Source: JASJCL01 sp050291585
GTDB lineage: Bacteria > Desulfobacterota > Desulfobacteria > Desulfobacterales > Desulfosarcinaceae
Direction of reading: 5' to 3'
Assembly (NCBI GenBank): GCA_050291585.1
Contig: JBNKKA010000001.1
Coordinates: 1-64,000 of the forward strand
Length of the DNA stretch: 64,000 bases
Numbering within the stretch: the first letter of the stretch is position 1; each line of letters begins with the position of its first letter. Shown here piece by piece: positions 16,232-25,340 of this stretch. The notes below the pieces were generated by a model that saw only the letters and a program-made list of their open reading frames with translations, was not told the origin of the DNA and made no database searches. A program made the translations under genes and the position numbers.

Positions 16232-17791
16232 TTAATCAGCTCCAGGGTCCGGTTGCTCATCGGCAGACTTATAGGGCAGACGCACCTCGAAGGTGGTTCC
16301 CTGCCCGACATGGGACTCGACTGTAATCTCGCCCCCATGTTCTTCGATCAATTTACGGGTGACCAGGAGTCCAAGACCCGTGCCACGGTGCCCCTTTGTA
16401 CTGAAGAAAGATAAAAACAGTTTAGCCTTAACCTCGGGAGACATGCCAATGCCGTTGTCGGTCACGGAGAAGGTCAGCCATCCCGTCGCATCCCTTCCGG
16501 AAACGATGGTTACCCGGAAGGTCTTGGCCGTATCAGCATCAAATATACACGCATCCAGCGCGTTGGTCACCAAATTCAGAAGGGAGCAATGCAGGGTGTG
16601 CGAATCCATCACCACCGCTCCCATGTGGGGATCCAAATCAGTCGTCAGGGCGATGTCGTTGGAGTGGGCCTTATCGTCCATCAGCTCGATGACATCGGCG
16701 ATGATGGCGTTGGGATCGCAGGCCTCTAACTCCGGCTCGCGCTGCTTGGAATAGGAGAGCAGATCCAGCACCAGATCGGAGGTGCTGGCGATGTTGCGCT
16801 GGATCATGGCCCACCCTTTTTTTAGCTTCTCAGTATCCTGTTTTTCGATACCGATGTCAACGAGGTAGCTACCGCCCTTGAATCCCTGGAGCACGTTCTT
16901 GACCCCGTGGGCCAAACCGGCGACCGTCTGCCCCATGGCGGCCAAACGCTCGGACTGCACCAGCTCACGCTCCAGGCGCTTTATTTCGCGCAGGTCCTGA
17001 AAAAAGGCTACGCTGCCCATCATCTCCGCTTTTTCGTAAAGCAAGGTGGCGGAAAAGCGCACCGGAATCTGTCTCCCGTCCTGAGCCACGATGGTGGTCT
17101 CACGCCAGGGAAGCTCTTTGCGGGTCTCGTGGCGCTGCAGATCGGACTGGAAGACATCGTCGATCTGGGGTGGGTAGAAGTCGTTGCCCTTACGCAGGCC
17201 AACCACTGCTTCGGCGGCGCAGCCGAATATCCTTTCAGCACTGGGGTTGAACAACACAATACTGAAATCGGCGTTGGTGGCAACGATGCCATCATTGGCG
17301 CTGCGAATCAGCTTGGACTGAAAATTGGACTGCCGGCGCAACTCACGGGTCGCCCTGCGGACCTCCAATTCGAGCGCATTCGTATGCGCCTCCACCAACC
17401 TTTTAAGGGCCAGCTTCTCTTTGGCGCGATAAAGCGCCACGGCCAGGGCTTCATCGCGGATGGGCTTATTGATGAAATCCGAGGCCCCGTATTGGAGGGC
17501 CTCGATGGCGTTGTCGATATCACCGTGGCCGGTGATAATAATCACCTCCACGTCGTCGGTGCGTCCCCGTATCTCCTTGAGCACCTGGATACCGTCAATG
17601 CCCGGCATCTTGATATCGGTGAGGACAAGGTCGGGCGCCTCCTTTATGAAACACGCGAGGCCCTCTTCACCGCCGTTAGCCGTGAAGACTTCGTAGCCGT
17701 CACTGCGCAGGGAGATGGCCAGGACGCGCCGGTTGGCTGCCTCATCATCGATGATTAATACACGCCGTATCTGATCTGTATCGGGTATCAT
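16232..17791 (-). CDS. Receiver-PAS-histidine kinase
   Basis: 519 residues. Order: receiver domain 1-125 (DDEAAN, phosphoacceptor D59 in LTDIKMPGIDG, K in FINKP), a helical linker, PAS domain about 155-275 (SANDGIVATNADFSIVLFNP), dimerisation helix with H295 in LAGLAHGVKNVLQGFKGG, and HATPase domain (NLVTNALDAC, DNGIGM, GHRGTGLGL). The H-box reads HGVKN instead of the usual HE(I/F)(K/R)N. No membrane segment: a cytosolic kinase controlled by phosphorylation of its own receiver, probably by the upstream kinase. Its start overlaps that gene's stop by 4 nt. Confidence 0.92.
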   Translation of the reverse strand: MIPDTDQIRRVLIIDDEAANRRVLAISLRSDGYEVFTANGGEEGLACFIKEAPDLVLTDIKMPGIDGIQVLKEIRGRTDDVEVIIITGHGDIDNAIEALQYGASDFINKPIRDEALAVALYRAKEKLALKRLVEAHTNALELEVRRATRELRRQSNFQSKLIRSANDGIVATNADFSIVLFNPSAERIFGCAAEAVVGLRKGNDFYPPQIDDVFQSDLQRHETRKELPWRETTIVAQDGRQIPVRFSATLLYEKAEMMGSVAFFQDLREIKRLERELVQSERLAAMGQTVAGLAHGVKNVLQGFKGGSYLVDIGIEKQDTEKLKKGWAMIQRNIASTSDLVLDLLSYSKQREPELEACDPNAIIADVIELMDDKAHSNDIALTTDLDPHMGAVVMDSHTLHCSLLNLVTNALDACIFDADTAKTFRVTIVSGRDATGWLTFSVTDNGIGMSPEVKAKLFLSFFSTKGHRGTGLGLLVTRKLIEEHGGEITVESHVGQGTTFEVRLPYKSADEQPDPGAD

Positions 17792-20367
17792 GGGCCCGCC
17801 TGAACCGGTTGGAAGGTCAGAACAAAAGTAGTCCCCTCGCCAACAGCGCTCTCGATCCGGATGCGACCATCGTAGTCCTTGATGATGCCGTAGCTGATGC
17901 TGACGCCCAGCCCGGTTCCCTTGCCGGTTTTCTTGGTCGTATAAAAGGGTTCGAAAATCTTGCGCTTGACCGCTTCAGACATGCCCATGCCCGTGTCCGT
18001 TACGGTGACGGTCACTCGGCCGTCCTTGAGAAAGGTAGCGATGCGCAAACGCGTCTCGACTTTCTTGGGAGCGGCCCTTTGGGCCTTTTCGTCCAGGGTG
18101 TCGATGGCGTTGGTCACCAGGTTGATGAAGACTTGTTCCAGGCGGTTGTGCTCGGCCAATATGGGCGGCAGATCCTCAGCCAGCTCAAGCTCCAGAGCGA
18201 TCTTGTGGACCTTTATGCGGTGGCCCAGCACCTTGAAAACATCGCGGATGGGGGCATTGATGTCGACCTTGGTGCGCACCACGTCGGACTGACGGGCGAA
18301 ATCGCGCACGTGTTTGATGATCCCCGAGGCGCGCTCCACATTGGCCACGATGTCGTCGGCCATGGATTTGAGATCCGCGTCGGGAATGGGCTGACCGCGT
18401 TTGAGGAACTTGAGGAAGAAATCGGCGCAGATCTGAATGACGTTGAGGGGCTGGTTAATCTCGTGGGCCATGCCGGCGGCCATCACTCCCAGGGTCGTCA
18501 TCTTGCCCGCCTGGATTAGCTGGGTCTCTTTTTCGACACTCTCGGTGATATCTGTGGTGGTGGCGATGACCACGTCGTTGTCGCCATAACGTGCATGGGA
18601 GACGCTGATATTGACGTAAAAAAGCTGGCCGCCCTTTTTGTAATGGCGCTTTTTGGAGAAGAGCAGAGCGCCCTGGGTCGGTAGGTGCTGCATCCGCGCG
18701 GTCATCTCTTCATCCTCGGGATCCCCAAGCTTCAGGAAAGGAAAACCTTGGAGTTCGGCCGATTCATAACCATAGCAGTCCAGGGCGCGCTGGTTGGTGT
18801 CCATGATGCTCAGCGTGGCCCGGTCGATGATGAAGATGGGGTTGGGGTCGTTGTTGAAGAGGGAACGGTACTTCTCCTCCGATTTGATGGACTGCTCCTG
18901 GAGCATGGCGTTTTCGATGGCCACCCCGATACGGTTGCCGATCAGGTCCAGAACGTGATGTTCTTCGGGCAAAAAGGGTTCGCGGCGCCGGCCTTTGATG
19001 CGGACCACCCCAAATCCCTTTTTAGCCTTGGCGCTGACGGGGATATAAACGCGCACATCGAAGCGGATGTCGCGCCCATCTGCCTGCACCGCCCGCTCAA
19101 TCACCTTGAGGGTACCGCTGCCAGCCACCTGGGCGATCAGTTGATCTTCCCGAATGGCGGCCTCCGCAGTGATGGGTGTTGATTCAGGCCCTAAGCGGTG
19201 GTCAATTCGGAACCCCCTCCTTTCGCCCGCGGCCTTACCATCGGCGATGAAAAGCTCGATCTGCTCGGCGTTGAAGAATTGGCGTATTTCCTGAAAGACC
19301 GCGTCGATGCGGTCCGCCATGCTTAGCGGCGCGTTGAGGGCCGTATAGATGGAGCACAAGGTGGTCAGTTCACGGGTATGACGCTCGCGCTGCTCTTCGG
19401 CGCGTTTGTCTTCCGTCTTGTCCCAGAGGGTTTCGATGGCGCCGATGAGGGTGCCATCCGGGGCCTTGATGGGAGCGGCCGTGAACCAGCACCACTTGCC
19501 CCCCTCGGTACCCAGCTTGGGGAAGAAGACTTCGGCTTCGTAAGCACCCTCGATGAGCTGGGACTTACGCCATTTGCGCCCGTAAAGCTTTTCGATCTGG
19601 GCCTCGTCGTACTGGTCGAGAATCACATCCGCCATGGTGGGCCGCTCTTTGCCCCAGAAAGGAAACCCCTGGCGGCAGGTGCCCACGATCTCGTCGGCCA
19701 TCACCCCGGTGATCACCTCCATGGCCCTGTTCCAGTGGGTTACCATGTGATCGCGGTCGATGACGAAGGTGGGGATGGTGCTGCCCTGGATGATCTGGGA
19801 CTGGGTGCGTTCATGCTCCACCAGTTCGCTCTCGATCTGCAGGGAACGCTTGTTGCGCGCGCGGATGATGGCGTCGAAGCGCCCGACCATCTCCTGGAGC
19901 AATTGGGTCAAACCTAGGGCGTCGTTCCGCTTTTCGGATAGGCCCAGGCGGCAGCGTTGCTTGACCACCTCCACCTGAAGCATATCCCACATGGCGCGCG
20001 ATTCGCGATGATCGATGAGACGCACACCGGCAGGGTTGGCGTGGCGGATTCGATCGGCCAGGGTGGGATCGTCGGTGAGTTCGATGATGGTTTTCACGTC
20101 GGGAGCGGCCAACAGATCGTGGTAGTCGGCCGCGGTGGGGATTCCATGGCGGGCGGCGTAGCGCAGCCCCACGGCAGCCGGGTTGATGTCGGCCACCCCC
20201 ATGAGGTGCGGACGCTGATCCTCGGGGAACTCGGTGAACCAGAACTCAAGCACAGTCCGGCAAAAAGCCCCACCCCCCACGATGATGACGCCGCCGGCCT
20301 GCAACACCTCGGAGTATGAGGGTGGCAGAGTGCTATCTGACTTGGCTAGCGGGGATAAGGTTAACAT
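17788..20367 (-). CDS. Rossmann-PAS-GAF-PAS sensor histidine kinase
   Basis: 859 residues. The N-terminus (about 24-130) is a dinucleotide-binding-like Rossmann domain: GGVIIVGGGAFCRTVLEFW, GVADINPAAVG and TIIELTDDPTLAD resemble an NAD-binding oxidoreductase. It is followed by PAS (about 200-325), GAF (about 345-495), PAS (about 505-625), dimerisation helix with H635 (GMAHEINQPLNVI) and HATPase (NLVTNAIDTL, DTGMGM, GKGTGLGVSISYG). There is no membrane helix, so it should sense a cytosolic signal, possibly redox or nucleotide state (inference). It lies 32 nt below the antiporter gene and overlaps the next kinase gene. Confidence 0.92.
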   Translation of the reverse strand: MLTLSPLAKSDSTLPPSYSEVLQAGGVIIVGGGAFCRTVLEFWFTEFPEDQRPHLMGVADINPAAVGLRYAARHGIPTAADYHDLLAAPDVKTIIELTDDPTLADRIRHANPAGVRLIDHRESRAMWDMLQVEVVKQRCRLGLSEKRNDALGLTQLLQEMVGRFDAIIRARNKRSLQIESELVEHERTQSQIIQGSTIPTFVIDRDHMVTHWNRAMEVITGVMADEIVGTCRQGFPFWGKERPTMADVILDQYDEAQIEKLYGRKWRKSQLIEGAYEAEVFFPKLGTEGGKWCWFTAAPIKAPDGTLIGAIETLWDKTEDKRAEEQRERHTRELTTLCSIYTALNAPLSMADRIDAVFQEIRQFFNAEQIELFIADGKAAGERRGFRIDHRLGPESTPITAEAAIREDQLIAQVAGSGTLKVIERAVQADGRDIRFDVRVYIPVSAKAKKGFGVVRIKGRRREPFLPEEHHVLDLIGNRIGVAIENAMLQEQSIKSEEKYRSLFNNDPNPIFIIDRATLSIMDTNQRALDCYGYESAELQGFPFLKLGDPEDEEMTARMQHLPTQGALLFSKKRHYKKGGQLFYVNISVSHARYGDNDVVIATTTDITESVEKETQLIQAGKMTTLGVMAAGMAHEINQPLNVIQICADFFLKFLKRGQPIPDADLKSMADDIVANVERASGIIKHVRDFARQSDVVRTKVDINAPIRDVFKVLGHRIKVHKIALELELAEDLPPILAEHNRLEQVFINLVTNAIDTLDEKAQRAAPKKVETRLRIATFLKDGRVTVTVTDTGMGMSEAVKRKIFEPFYTTKKTGKGTGLGVSISYGIIKDYDGRIRIESAVGEGTTFVLTFQPVQAGP

Positions 20368-20399
20368 GTTTTAGCCATCTTGCTTATGCAAGCGTTGGG

Positions 20400-22067
20400 T
20401 TAAAAGAAAATCAGTGAGATCAGAATAAAACCCGGAATGAGAAAAACCAGGGCGTATTTTAGGATATAGCCGAAGAAGCTGGGCATGGGCGTACCGGCTT
20501 CTTCGGCGATGGAGCGCACCATGAAATTAGGGGCATTACCGATATAGCTGCAGGCCCCGAAGAAGACGGCCCCGGCCGATACGGCCTTTAGGTAGAGAGC
20601 GTTCTCCCCCATGAGGAGGGCCACCGCTTCGGGTTCGGCCATGCCGGGATAGAAACGGCCAAGGGCGGTGTTGAAAAATGTCAAATAAGTAGGCGCGTTA
20701 TCAAGGAAGCTTGAGAGGCTGCCGGCGACCCAGAAGTAGTGGGCGGGCAATTTGACGGCATTGATCAGACCCGCCAGGGCGCCGTCGGCACCCGCCTTGA
20801 GGATCAACAGGCAGGGGATCATGGTGATAAAGATCCCAATGAACAGGTAGGCCACTTCGATGATGGGGAACCAGGTAAAATCGTTGTCGTCGCGGATGCG
20901 CCCCGGGGTAGCCGCCAGGGAGAAGGCCCCCATCAGAATCAGGAAACCGTCCCGCACCCAGTCGGCGACGGCGCGGTGGACCCCGAAGAGGTTGACCACC
21001 CCCCAGTCGATGATGCCGCTGAGCAAAACGGCCACCACAACGCCGAAAAGGAAGAAGAAGTTATAGGTCCCCTCGAGGGCCAGGCGGCTACCCTCGGCCT
21101 CGTCGGCCGGCGGCCGGCTCTCCTCCTTGCGATAGAAGTAGGTATCCAGAGCGAAGTAGACCGTCAGGAGGATGACGGCCATAGTGAGCATGTGGGGCAT
21201 CAGCTTGAAGGTCCAGAAGAAATCGACCCCATGCAGAAACCCCAAAAAGAGGGGCGGGTCTCCCAGCGGGGTCAGGGAGCCGCCGATGTTGGCCACCAGA
21301 AAGATGAAAAAAACCACCATGAAGGTGCGTTCTTTGCGATAGTTGTTGGCCCTCAGAAAGGGGCGGATCATGAGCATGGCCGCCCCTGTGGTGCCCATCC
21401 AGGAGGCCAGCACGGTCCCCACTACGAGCATGGCGGTGTTGACCACCGGTGTCCCCCGCAGGCGTCCCTTGAGGAGGATGCCCCCGGACACGGTGTAGAG
21501 GGACCAGATCAGGATGATAAAGGGGATGTAATCGGCGATGATGATGTGCAGGATCTCATAGAGCGCAGCGCCTTTGAAAGCGATCAGAAAGGGGATGGCC
21601 AGGCTGGCGGCCCAGAAGGCGGAGAGCTTGCCGAAATTGTGGTGCCAGAACTCGCCGGCCAGCAGCGGAACCAGGGCGATGGACAGGAGCATGCAGGCAA
21701 AGGGGATGCAGCTCCAGAGGGGCAGAAGCGGCCCCAGATCGGCATGACCGCCATGGGCGCCTGTTTCGTGCCCGCTATCCGCGTGGGCGTCCGTCCCTTG
21801 GGCGCCATCTGCATGGACAGCGTCTGTGTCCGTCTCGCTGTGGGCCCCGCCCGCCGGTGGGACCTCACCTACTGGATGGGCATCTCCGGCTGGATGGGCA
21901 CCATCCCCAGCGGGGACATCGCTCCCAGCATGGGCATCGCCAGCAGTCGCCTGCACCGCTGGAGTCGTTGCCATCGCACTGTCCAAAGCACCCATTGCCA
22001 GCCATCCCAGGCTCGCCCAAAAAACCATCACCAGCAGAAAGCGCCATTCAAAACGGCGTTCGCGCAT
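20400..22067 (-). CDS. Sodium:proton antiporter, NhaD/citrate-transporter-superfamily type
   Basis: 555 residues from the ATG at 22067, preceded by GGGGGACGACGG; the ATG at 22082 (560 residues) is the alternative. After an N-terminal helix comes an unusual 80-residue His/Asp/Ala/Gly-rich segment (repeated GDAHPAGDAHPVGE-like units), probably periplasmic. About 12 membrane helices follow with NhaD-type motifs: TGAAMLMIRPF, NIGGSLTPLGDPPLFLGF and SSFLDNAPTYLTFFN, where the charged residues in discontinuous helices bind Na+. The C-terminal helix ends IPGFILISLIFF. It heads the kinase operon, suggesting that ion homeostasis and the signalling proteins are linked. Confidence 0.88.
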   Translation of the reverse strand: MRERRFEWRFLLVMVFWASLGWLAMGALDSAMATTPAVQATAGDAHAGSDVPAGDGAHPAGDAHPVGEVPPAGGAHSETDTDAVHADGAQGTDAHADSGHETGAHGGHADLGPLLPLWSCIPFACMLLSIALVPLLAGEFWHHNFGKLSAFWAASLAIPFLIAFKGAALYEILHIIIADYIPFIILIWSLYTVSGGILLKGRLRGTPVVNTAMLVVGTVLASWMGTTGAAMLMIRPFLRANNYRKERTFMVVFFIFLVANIGGSLTPLGDPPLFLGFLHGVDFFWTFKLMPHMLTMAVILLTVYFALDTYFYRKEESRPPADEAEGSRLALEGTYNFFFLFGVVVAVLLSGIIDWGVVNLFGVHRAVADWVRDGFLILMGAFSLAATPGRIRDDNDFTWFPIIEVAYLFIGIFITMIPCLLILKAGADGALAGLINAVKLPAHYFWVAGSLSSFLDNAPTYLTFFNTALGRFYPGMAEPEAVALLMGENALYLKAVSAGAVFFGACSYIGNAPNFMVRSIAEEAGTPMPSFFGYILKYALVFLIPGFILISLIFF

Positions 22068-22148
22068 CCGTCGTCCCCCCATGGGCTACCCCTGTCGACT
22101 GTTTTAAAAATTATATTGTTTACAGCTGGATATGACTCCTCGTGGGTC

Positions 22149-22162
22149 GTCTGTTGACAGAC
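22149..22162. promoter_or_regulatory. 14-bp palindrome upstream of the antiporter operon
   Basis: GTCTGT-TG-ACAGAC, perfect 6-bp arms, 80 bases upstream of the antiporter start within an A+T-rich leader. Operator candidate for the operon; the binding protein is unknown. Confidence 0.4.
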
Positions 22163-22292
22163 ATTAATATAGGACTGCGTATAAAGTAAACCCAATATTG
22201 TAAAATGTATTGCATTCATTTTATTTGTAAGCCTATATCAACCCGTCTCAACCTAGGCACGATCCATCAGTTAGTCGTTTTGTTAATAAGCT

Positions 22293-23039
22293 TCAGACCC
22301 TGAGAGCCAGGGGATCATCGGAGAAGACACCGTCCACTCCCGCGGCCAGCACGGATGCATAAGCGTCGACAGTATTAACGGTGAAGGTGAACACCTTAAA
22401 CCCCTGGCGGTGGGCGTCGGCCACCTTCTCGGGGGTCACCAGGGGGTAGTGGGGGTTCCAGGCGCTTGCTCCAATCTCCTGGCAGAGGGCTAAACCATCG
22501 GGCTGACGTTCGGCATCGCTGAGCACGGCCAGAGGCTGGGTGTCGTCCAAGCGGCGGACTCGACGCAGGCTGTGGGGGTTGAAGCTGGAGACGAGAGTGC
22601 GCCGACGGGCCTGAAAGTGGTCGACCACCGCCAGGACCTGGGATTCAATGGTGTCCTGGAAATCGACGGGTTCGAATTCGTCGGGCTTGATCTCCACGTT
22701 GATGCATAGCTTTTGAGGGAGCAGGTCGAACACCTGAGCCAGGGTGGGGACCCCTTCGCCGGAAAACGCAGGCGCGAACCAGGTGCCCACATCGAGGGCC
22801 TGCAGTTCGGCGCAGGTCAGCGCACCCACCCGCCGGGAAACCCCTGCCACCCGTTCAAGGTCGTCATCGTGGATCACCATCAACTGACGGTCCCGGCTAA
22901 GGCGCACGTCCAGCTCGACCATTTTCAAACCCGCCTGGTCAGCACCCCGGAAACCGGCCAGAGTGTTCTCCGGATATTGGCCGGCGTAGCCCCGGTGACC
23001 GATGAAGAGAAAATCATGCGTGTCGAAGGCGTTCATCAT
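22293..23039 (-). CDS. Glycerophosphodiester phosphodiesterase
   Basis: 248 residues with the GDPD TIM barrel: FIGHRGYAGQYPENT (catalytic HR and metal-binding E), MVELDVRLSRD and VIHDDDLERVAG (second catalytic His), NVEIKPD, and the end motif GVDGVFSDDPLAL. It hydrolyses glycerophosphodiesters to glycerol-3-phosphate and an alcohol. No signal peptide is visible, so it is probably cytosolic (UgpQ type). It is transcribed alone; the antiporter operon lies downstream on the same strand with its own leader. Confidence 0.92.
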   Translation of the reverse strand: MMNAFDTHDFLFIGHRGYAGQYPENTLAGFRGADQAGLKMVELDVRLSRDRQLMVIHDDDLERVAGVSRRVGALTCAELQALDVGTWFAPAFSGEGVPTLAQVFDLLPQKLCINVEIKPDEFEPVDFQDTIESQVLAVVDHFQARRRTLVSSFNPHSLRRVRRLDDTQPLAVLSDAERQPDGLALCQEIGASAWNPHYPLVTPEKVADAHRQGFKVFTFTVNTVDAYASVLAAGVDGVFSDDPLALRV

Positions 23040-23388
23040 AGGCCCCTCTATTCAGGTCAACGGAGAACGTCCTGCCAGTGGCGACCAACGCTTAAACCTA
23101 TATCAAATCACTGCGAATGGAACAACGGCACCCAAATAGTCTTCCAGAGGGCCCCCACCTCTGCCGCTGTCATGCGAATTAACAGGGGCTTGCCTTTTTC
23201 CACCATGGGGGGCTATTCTGGCCTTACAGAGTTTAATCAAACTCAGTGCCAGATCCTCATTTTGAAGACTTAGCGATAGCGGGCACCCCTGAAGCCCCTT
23301 CTCTTCTCGATCCCGGTCAACACCGCAGCGGTTAAAAGCTCTATCGGGCTGCAGCACAGCTATCCCTAAGATACGCTAAGGATGGTAG
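23040..23388. other. Divergent intergenic region
   Basis: 349 bases between GDPD (minus) and the PilZ protein gene (plus). All frames lack convincing coding potential. No clear promoter, riboswitch or RNA was recognised; the PilZ gene has its ribosome site (AAGGATGGTAG) at the right end. Confidence 0.35.
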
Positions 23389-24366
23389 ATGAAGACCCTT
23401 CTACTTATCGAAGCCAAGCCACATATCCGCGAAAATTTTATCCAGCTACTAAGTCATCTGCAAGCGTTTATAAAAGTGCTTGCCGTTGGTGGTATGGTTG
23501 AAGCCATCGATACCCTCGAACAGATCCGCATCGATGTGATCATCACGGGAGAACGCCTGACCGAAAGCGAAATCAAAATCCTTGCCCAGCACCTGCGTGA
23601 ACGACCGCGAACCCAGCTAATCCCCATTGGCGACGCCAGTCCGAACTTGCGCAAACTGGTCCAGGCTTGCGATGTGAAAGTTCATTTAGAAGCACCTTTG
23701 GACACCAACCAACTGCTCAATAGCCTCCTGAAGGACCTGGAGATCGACTATGGCGGCCAGATGCGCGGCATCGGCCTCGCTTCCTTTTTGCAGATGATCG
23801 AGCTGGAGGGACGCTCCTGCACGTTGACCATAATCTCAGCCCGCAACAGTGGGCGCTACTACTTTGATACCGGTATGCTCATCGCTGCCGATGCCGGTCC
23901 AATGCATGGCAAAGATGCCGCCCTGGCGATCCTCTCCTGGGGTGATCCCCTGATCAGCGTAGAATATGGCGACCCGGGCCAGGAGCGAACCATCAACACC
24001 CCCCTGATGAGCCTGCTGCTGGAGGGCGGACGCCTCAAGGATGAAGTCGAGGAGACCCAACACCACGAAAGGCGCCGGCACACGCGTTACCCATGCGAGC
24101 TGCCCACGGACTTCGAAGTCGATCAATGGACCTACTCGGGAACCATCCGCGATATCAGCCTGGGAGGGGCCTTGATCGAGACCAACGAGCCGGTGGGGGT
24201 CAAACAGGAGATTCTCCTGACCCTCTTCAGCCAAAGCCTGGATAGGAGCTGCCACATCAAGGGGCGCATTGCCCATCGCACCCCCACGGCCATCGGGGTA
24301 TCCTTCGAGATCAGCAACATGACCCAGCGCAATCTTTTGCGGATCATTATTTCGGAAGTGGCCTGA
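23389..24366 (+). CDS. Pseudo-receiver, DUF4388 and PilZ protein
   Basis: 325 residues. Residues about 1-115 have a receiver fold, but the phosphoacceptor position reads VIITGERL (G54 instead of Asp) and the N-terminal acidic pair is missing, so it cannot be phosphorylated normally. Residues about 125-215 match a DUF4388 module (GIGLASFLQMIELEGRSCTL, GRYYFDTGMLIAADAG). The C-terminal PilZ domain (about 225-325) begins with the c-di-GMP-binding pattern ERRRHTRYPCELP and DISLGGALIE. It is cytosolic and probably converts c-di-GMP binding into protein interaction, as such proteins do in gliding or motility control. Transcribed alone. Confidence 0.85.
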   Translation: MKTLLLIEAKPHIRENFIQLLSHLQAFIKVLAVGGMVEAIDTLEQIRIDVIITGERLTESEIKILAQHLRERPRTQLIPIGDASPNLRKLVQACDVKVHLEAPLDTNQLLNSLLKDLEIDYGGQMRGIGLASFLQMIELEGRSCTLTIISARNSGRYYFDTGMLIAADAGPMHGKDAALAILSWGDPLISVEYGDPGQERTINTPLMSLLLEGGRLKDEVEETQHHERRRHTRYPCELPTDFEVDQWTYSGTIRDISLGGALIETNEPVGVKQEILLTLFSQSLDRSCHIKGRIAHRTPTAIGVSFEISNMTQRNLLRIIISEVA

Positions 24367-24452
24367 TTCTCAGGGAGGCTAAAGCATCGGGAGCGCGCTT
24401 CTAAGGCCAGGATAGCAATAACCGCAGAGGGGGAATAACAGCATTCATCAGA

Positions 24453-24503
24453 CGATGGCAGGGCCTTACCCTAACACTGAAACGTCAAGGCGCCCTGCCA
24501 TCG
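24453..24503. terminator. Long inverted repeat between convergent genes
   Basis: CGATGGCAGGGC and GCCCTGCCATCG, perfect 12-bp arms with a 27-nt loop, placed between the convergent PilZ and HU genes. Position and stability suit a bidirectional terminator, although no T-run follows. Confidence 0.5.
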
Positions 24504-24555
24504 CCAGGTAAGCGCGCAGAAGACTAGTTCGGGTCCAGACAGAGCTGGATGGAAA

Positions 24556-24825
24556 CTAGTTTACGGCATCTTTGAGAGCCTTACCGGCCACAAATTTCGG
24601 TACGTTACGGGCCGCAATCTGAATCTCGGCGCCGGTCTGGGGGTTGCGCCCCTTGCGCGCCTCGCGCTTGCTCACCTTGAAGCTGCCGAAGCCCAAGACC
24701 TGAACACTGTCACCGCCCTTGAGAGCTTCGGTGATGGTGCTGAACACACAATCCACAGCTTCCTGAGCCTCTTTTTTGCTCGACACTACCTCTGCAACCG
24801 CATTAATCAATTCACCTTTATTCAT
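24556..24825 (-). CDS. hup: HU family DNA-binding protein
   Basis: 89 residues, MNKGELINAVAEVVSSKK, with the HU signature GFGSFKVSKREARKGRNPQTG (split here across the beta-arm base) and the C-terminal helix FVAGKALKDAVN. Length and motifs are fully typical of bacterial HU. It wraps and bends DNA as a homodimer in the nucleoid. The ATG follows AAGGAGATACAG, and a strong sigma-70-like promoter is visible about 80 bases upstream. Transcribed alone. Confidence 0.95.
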   Translation of the reverse strand: MNKGELINAVAEVVSSKKEAQEAVDCVFSTITEALKGGDSVQVLGFGSFKVSKREARKGRNPQTGAEIQIAARNVPKFVAGKALKDAVN

Positions 24826-24906
24826 CTGTATCTCCTTAAAATTAAGTATCCGAAATAACACGCCATAAACATATTTAGGAACCACTCTCAAAATGACGAA
24901 GAGACT

Positions 24907-24934
24907 TATATAGCCCTTGGGACTGCTGAGTCAA
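24907..24934 (-). promoter_or_regulatory. Promoter of the HU gene
   Basis: Reading on the minus strand: TTGACT, 16-nt spacer, TATATA, with the -10 box about 82 bases upstream of the HU start codon. A close match to the sigma-70 consensus. Confidence 0.6.
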
Positions 24935-25059
24935 GGCCTTAAGTGGGCCCTAAAGCTCAGGTCCGGTCCCCCGATGTGGGATCGAAGCCGCCCTTACCGG
25001 TGGCTTTTTGAGGATACCATACCCGGCCGGGCAACCCCATGGCCACACCTACAAACCAC

Positions 25060-25087
25060 TTGATTTGACGTTGAAAAGTGCTATAAA
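25060..25087 (+). promoter_or_regulatory. Promoter upstream of ilvE
   Basis: TTGATT, 16-nt spacer, TATAAA. The -10 box ends 253 bases before the ilvE start, giving a leader of about 245 nt. An open frame of 74 codons (25115-25339) fills the leader but shows no ribosome site or known family. Confidence 0.5.
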
Positions 25088-25340
25088 CTGAGTCTTTAGG
25101 ATTCGGTTTCGTGATTGCGGGTCAAGTCACGCACGCACGCGTTTGGGCCTGGCACCGGGCTATATATAAAATATCCATCTGACCCAGCAGTTTTTTCGCC
25201 GAACCCCGAAGCGGCCCGCCAACTTCTGTTGCCGGTGCCTCATTCGCCAAGCAATAGAACTACCATCTCCAGCGGTGATCTGCCCAGTTGCGGACACTGC
25301 ACCTTGATACATTTCACTGTCGTAATTGTCAGGAGGTAAA

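Noticed and set aside
20739..22157. Long plus-strand open frame (472 codons) opposite the antiporter gene
   Set aside because: Composition is a mirror of the membrane protein on the other strand; no start signal or family motifs.
25115..25339. 74-codon frame in the ilvE leader
   Set aside because: No ribosome site and no domain; lies wholly in the leader, so not called as a gene.
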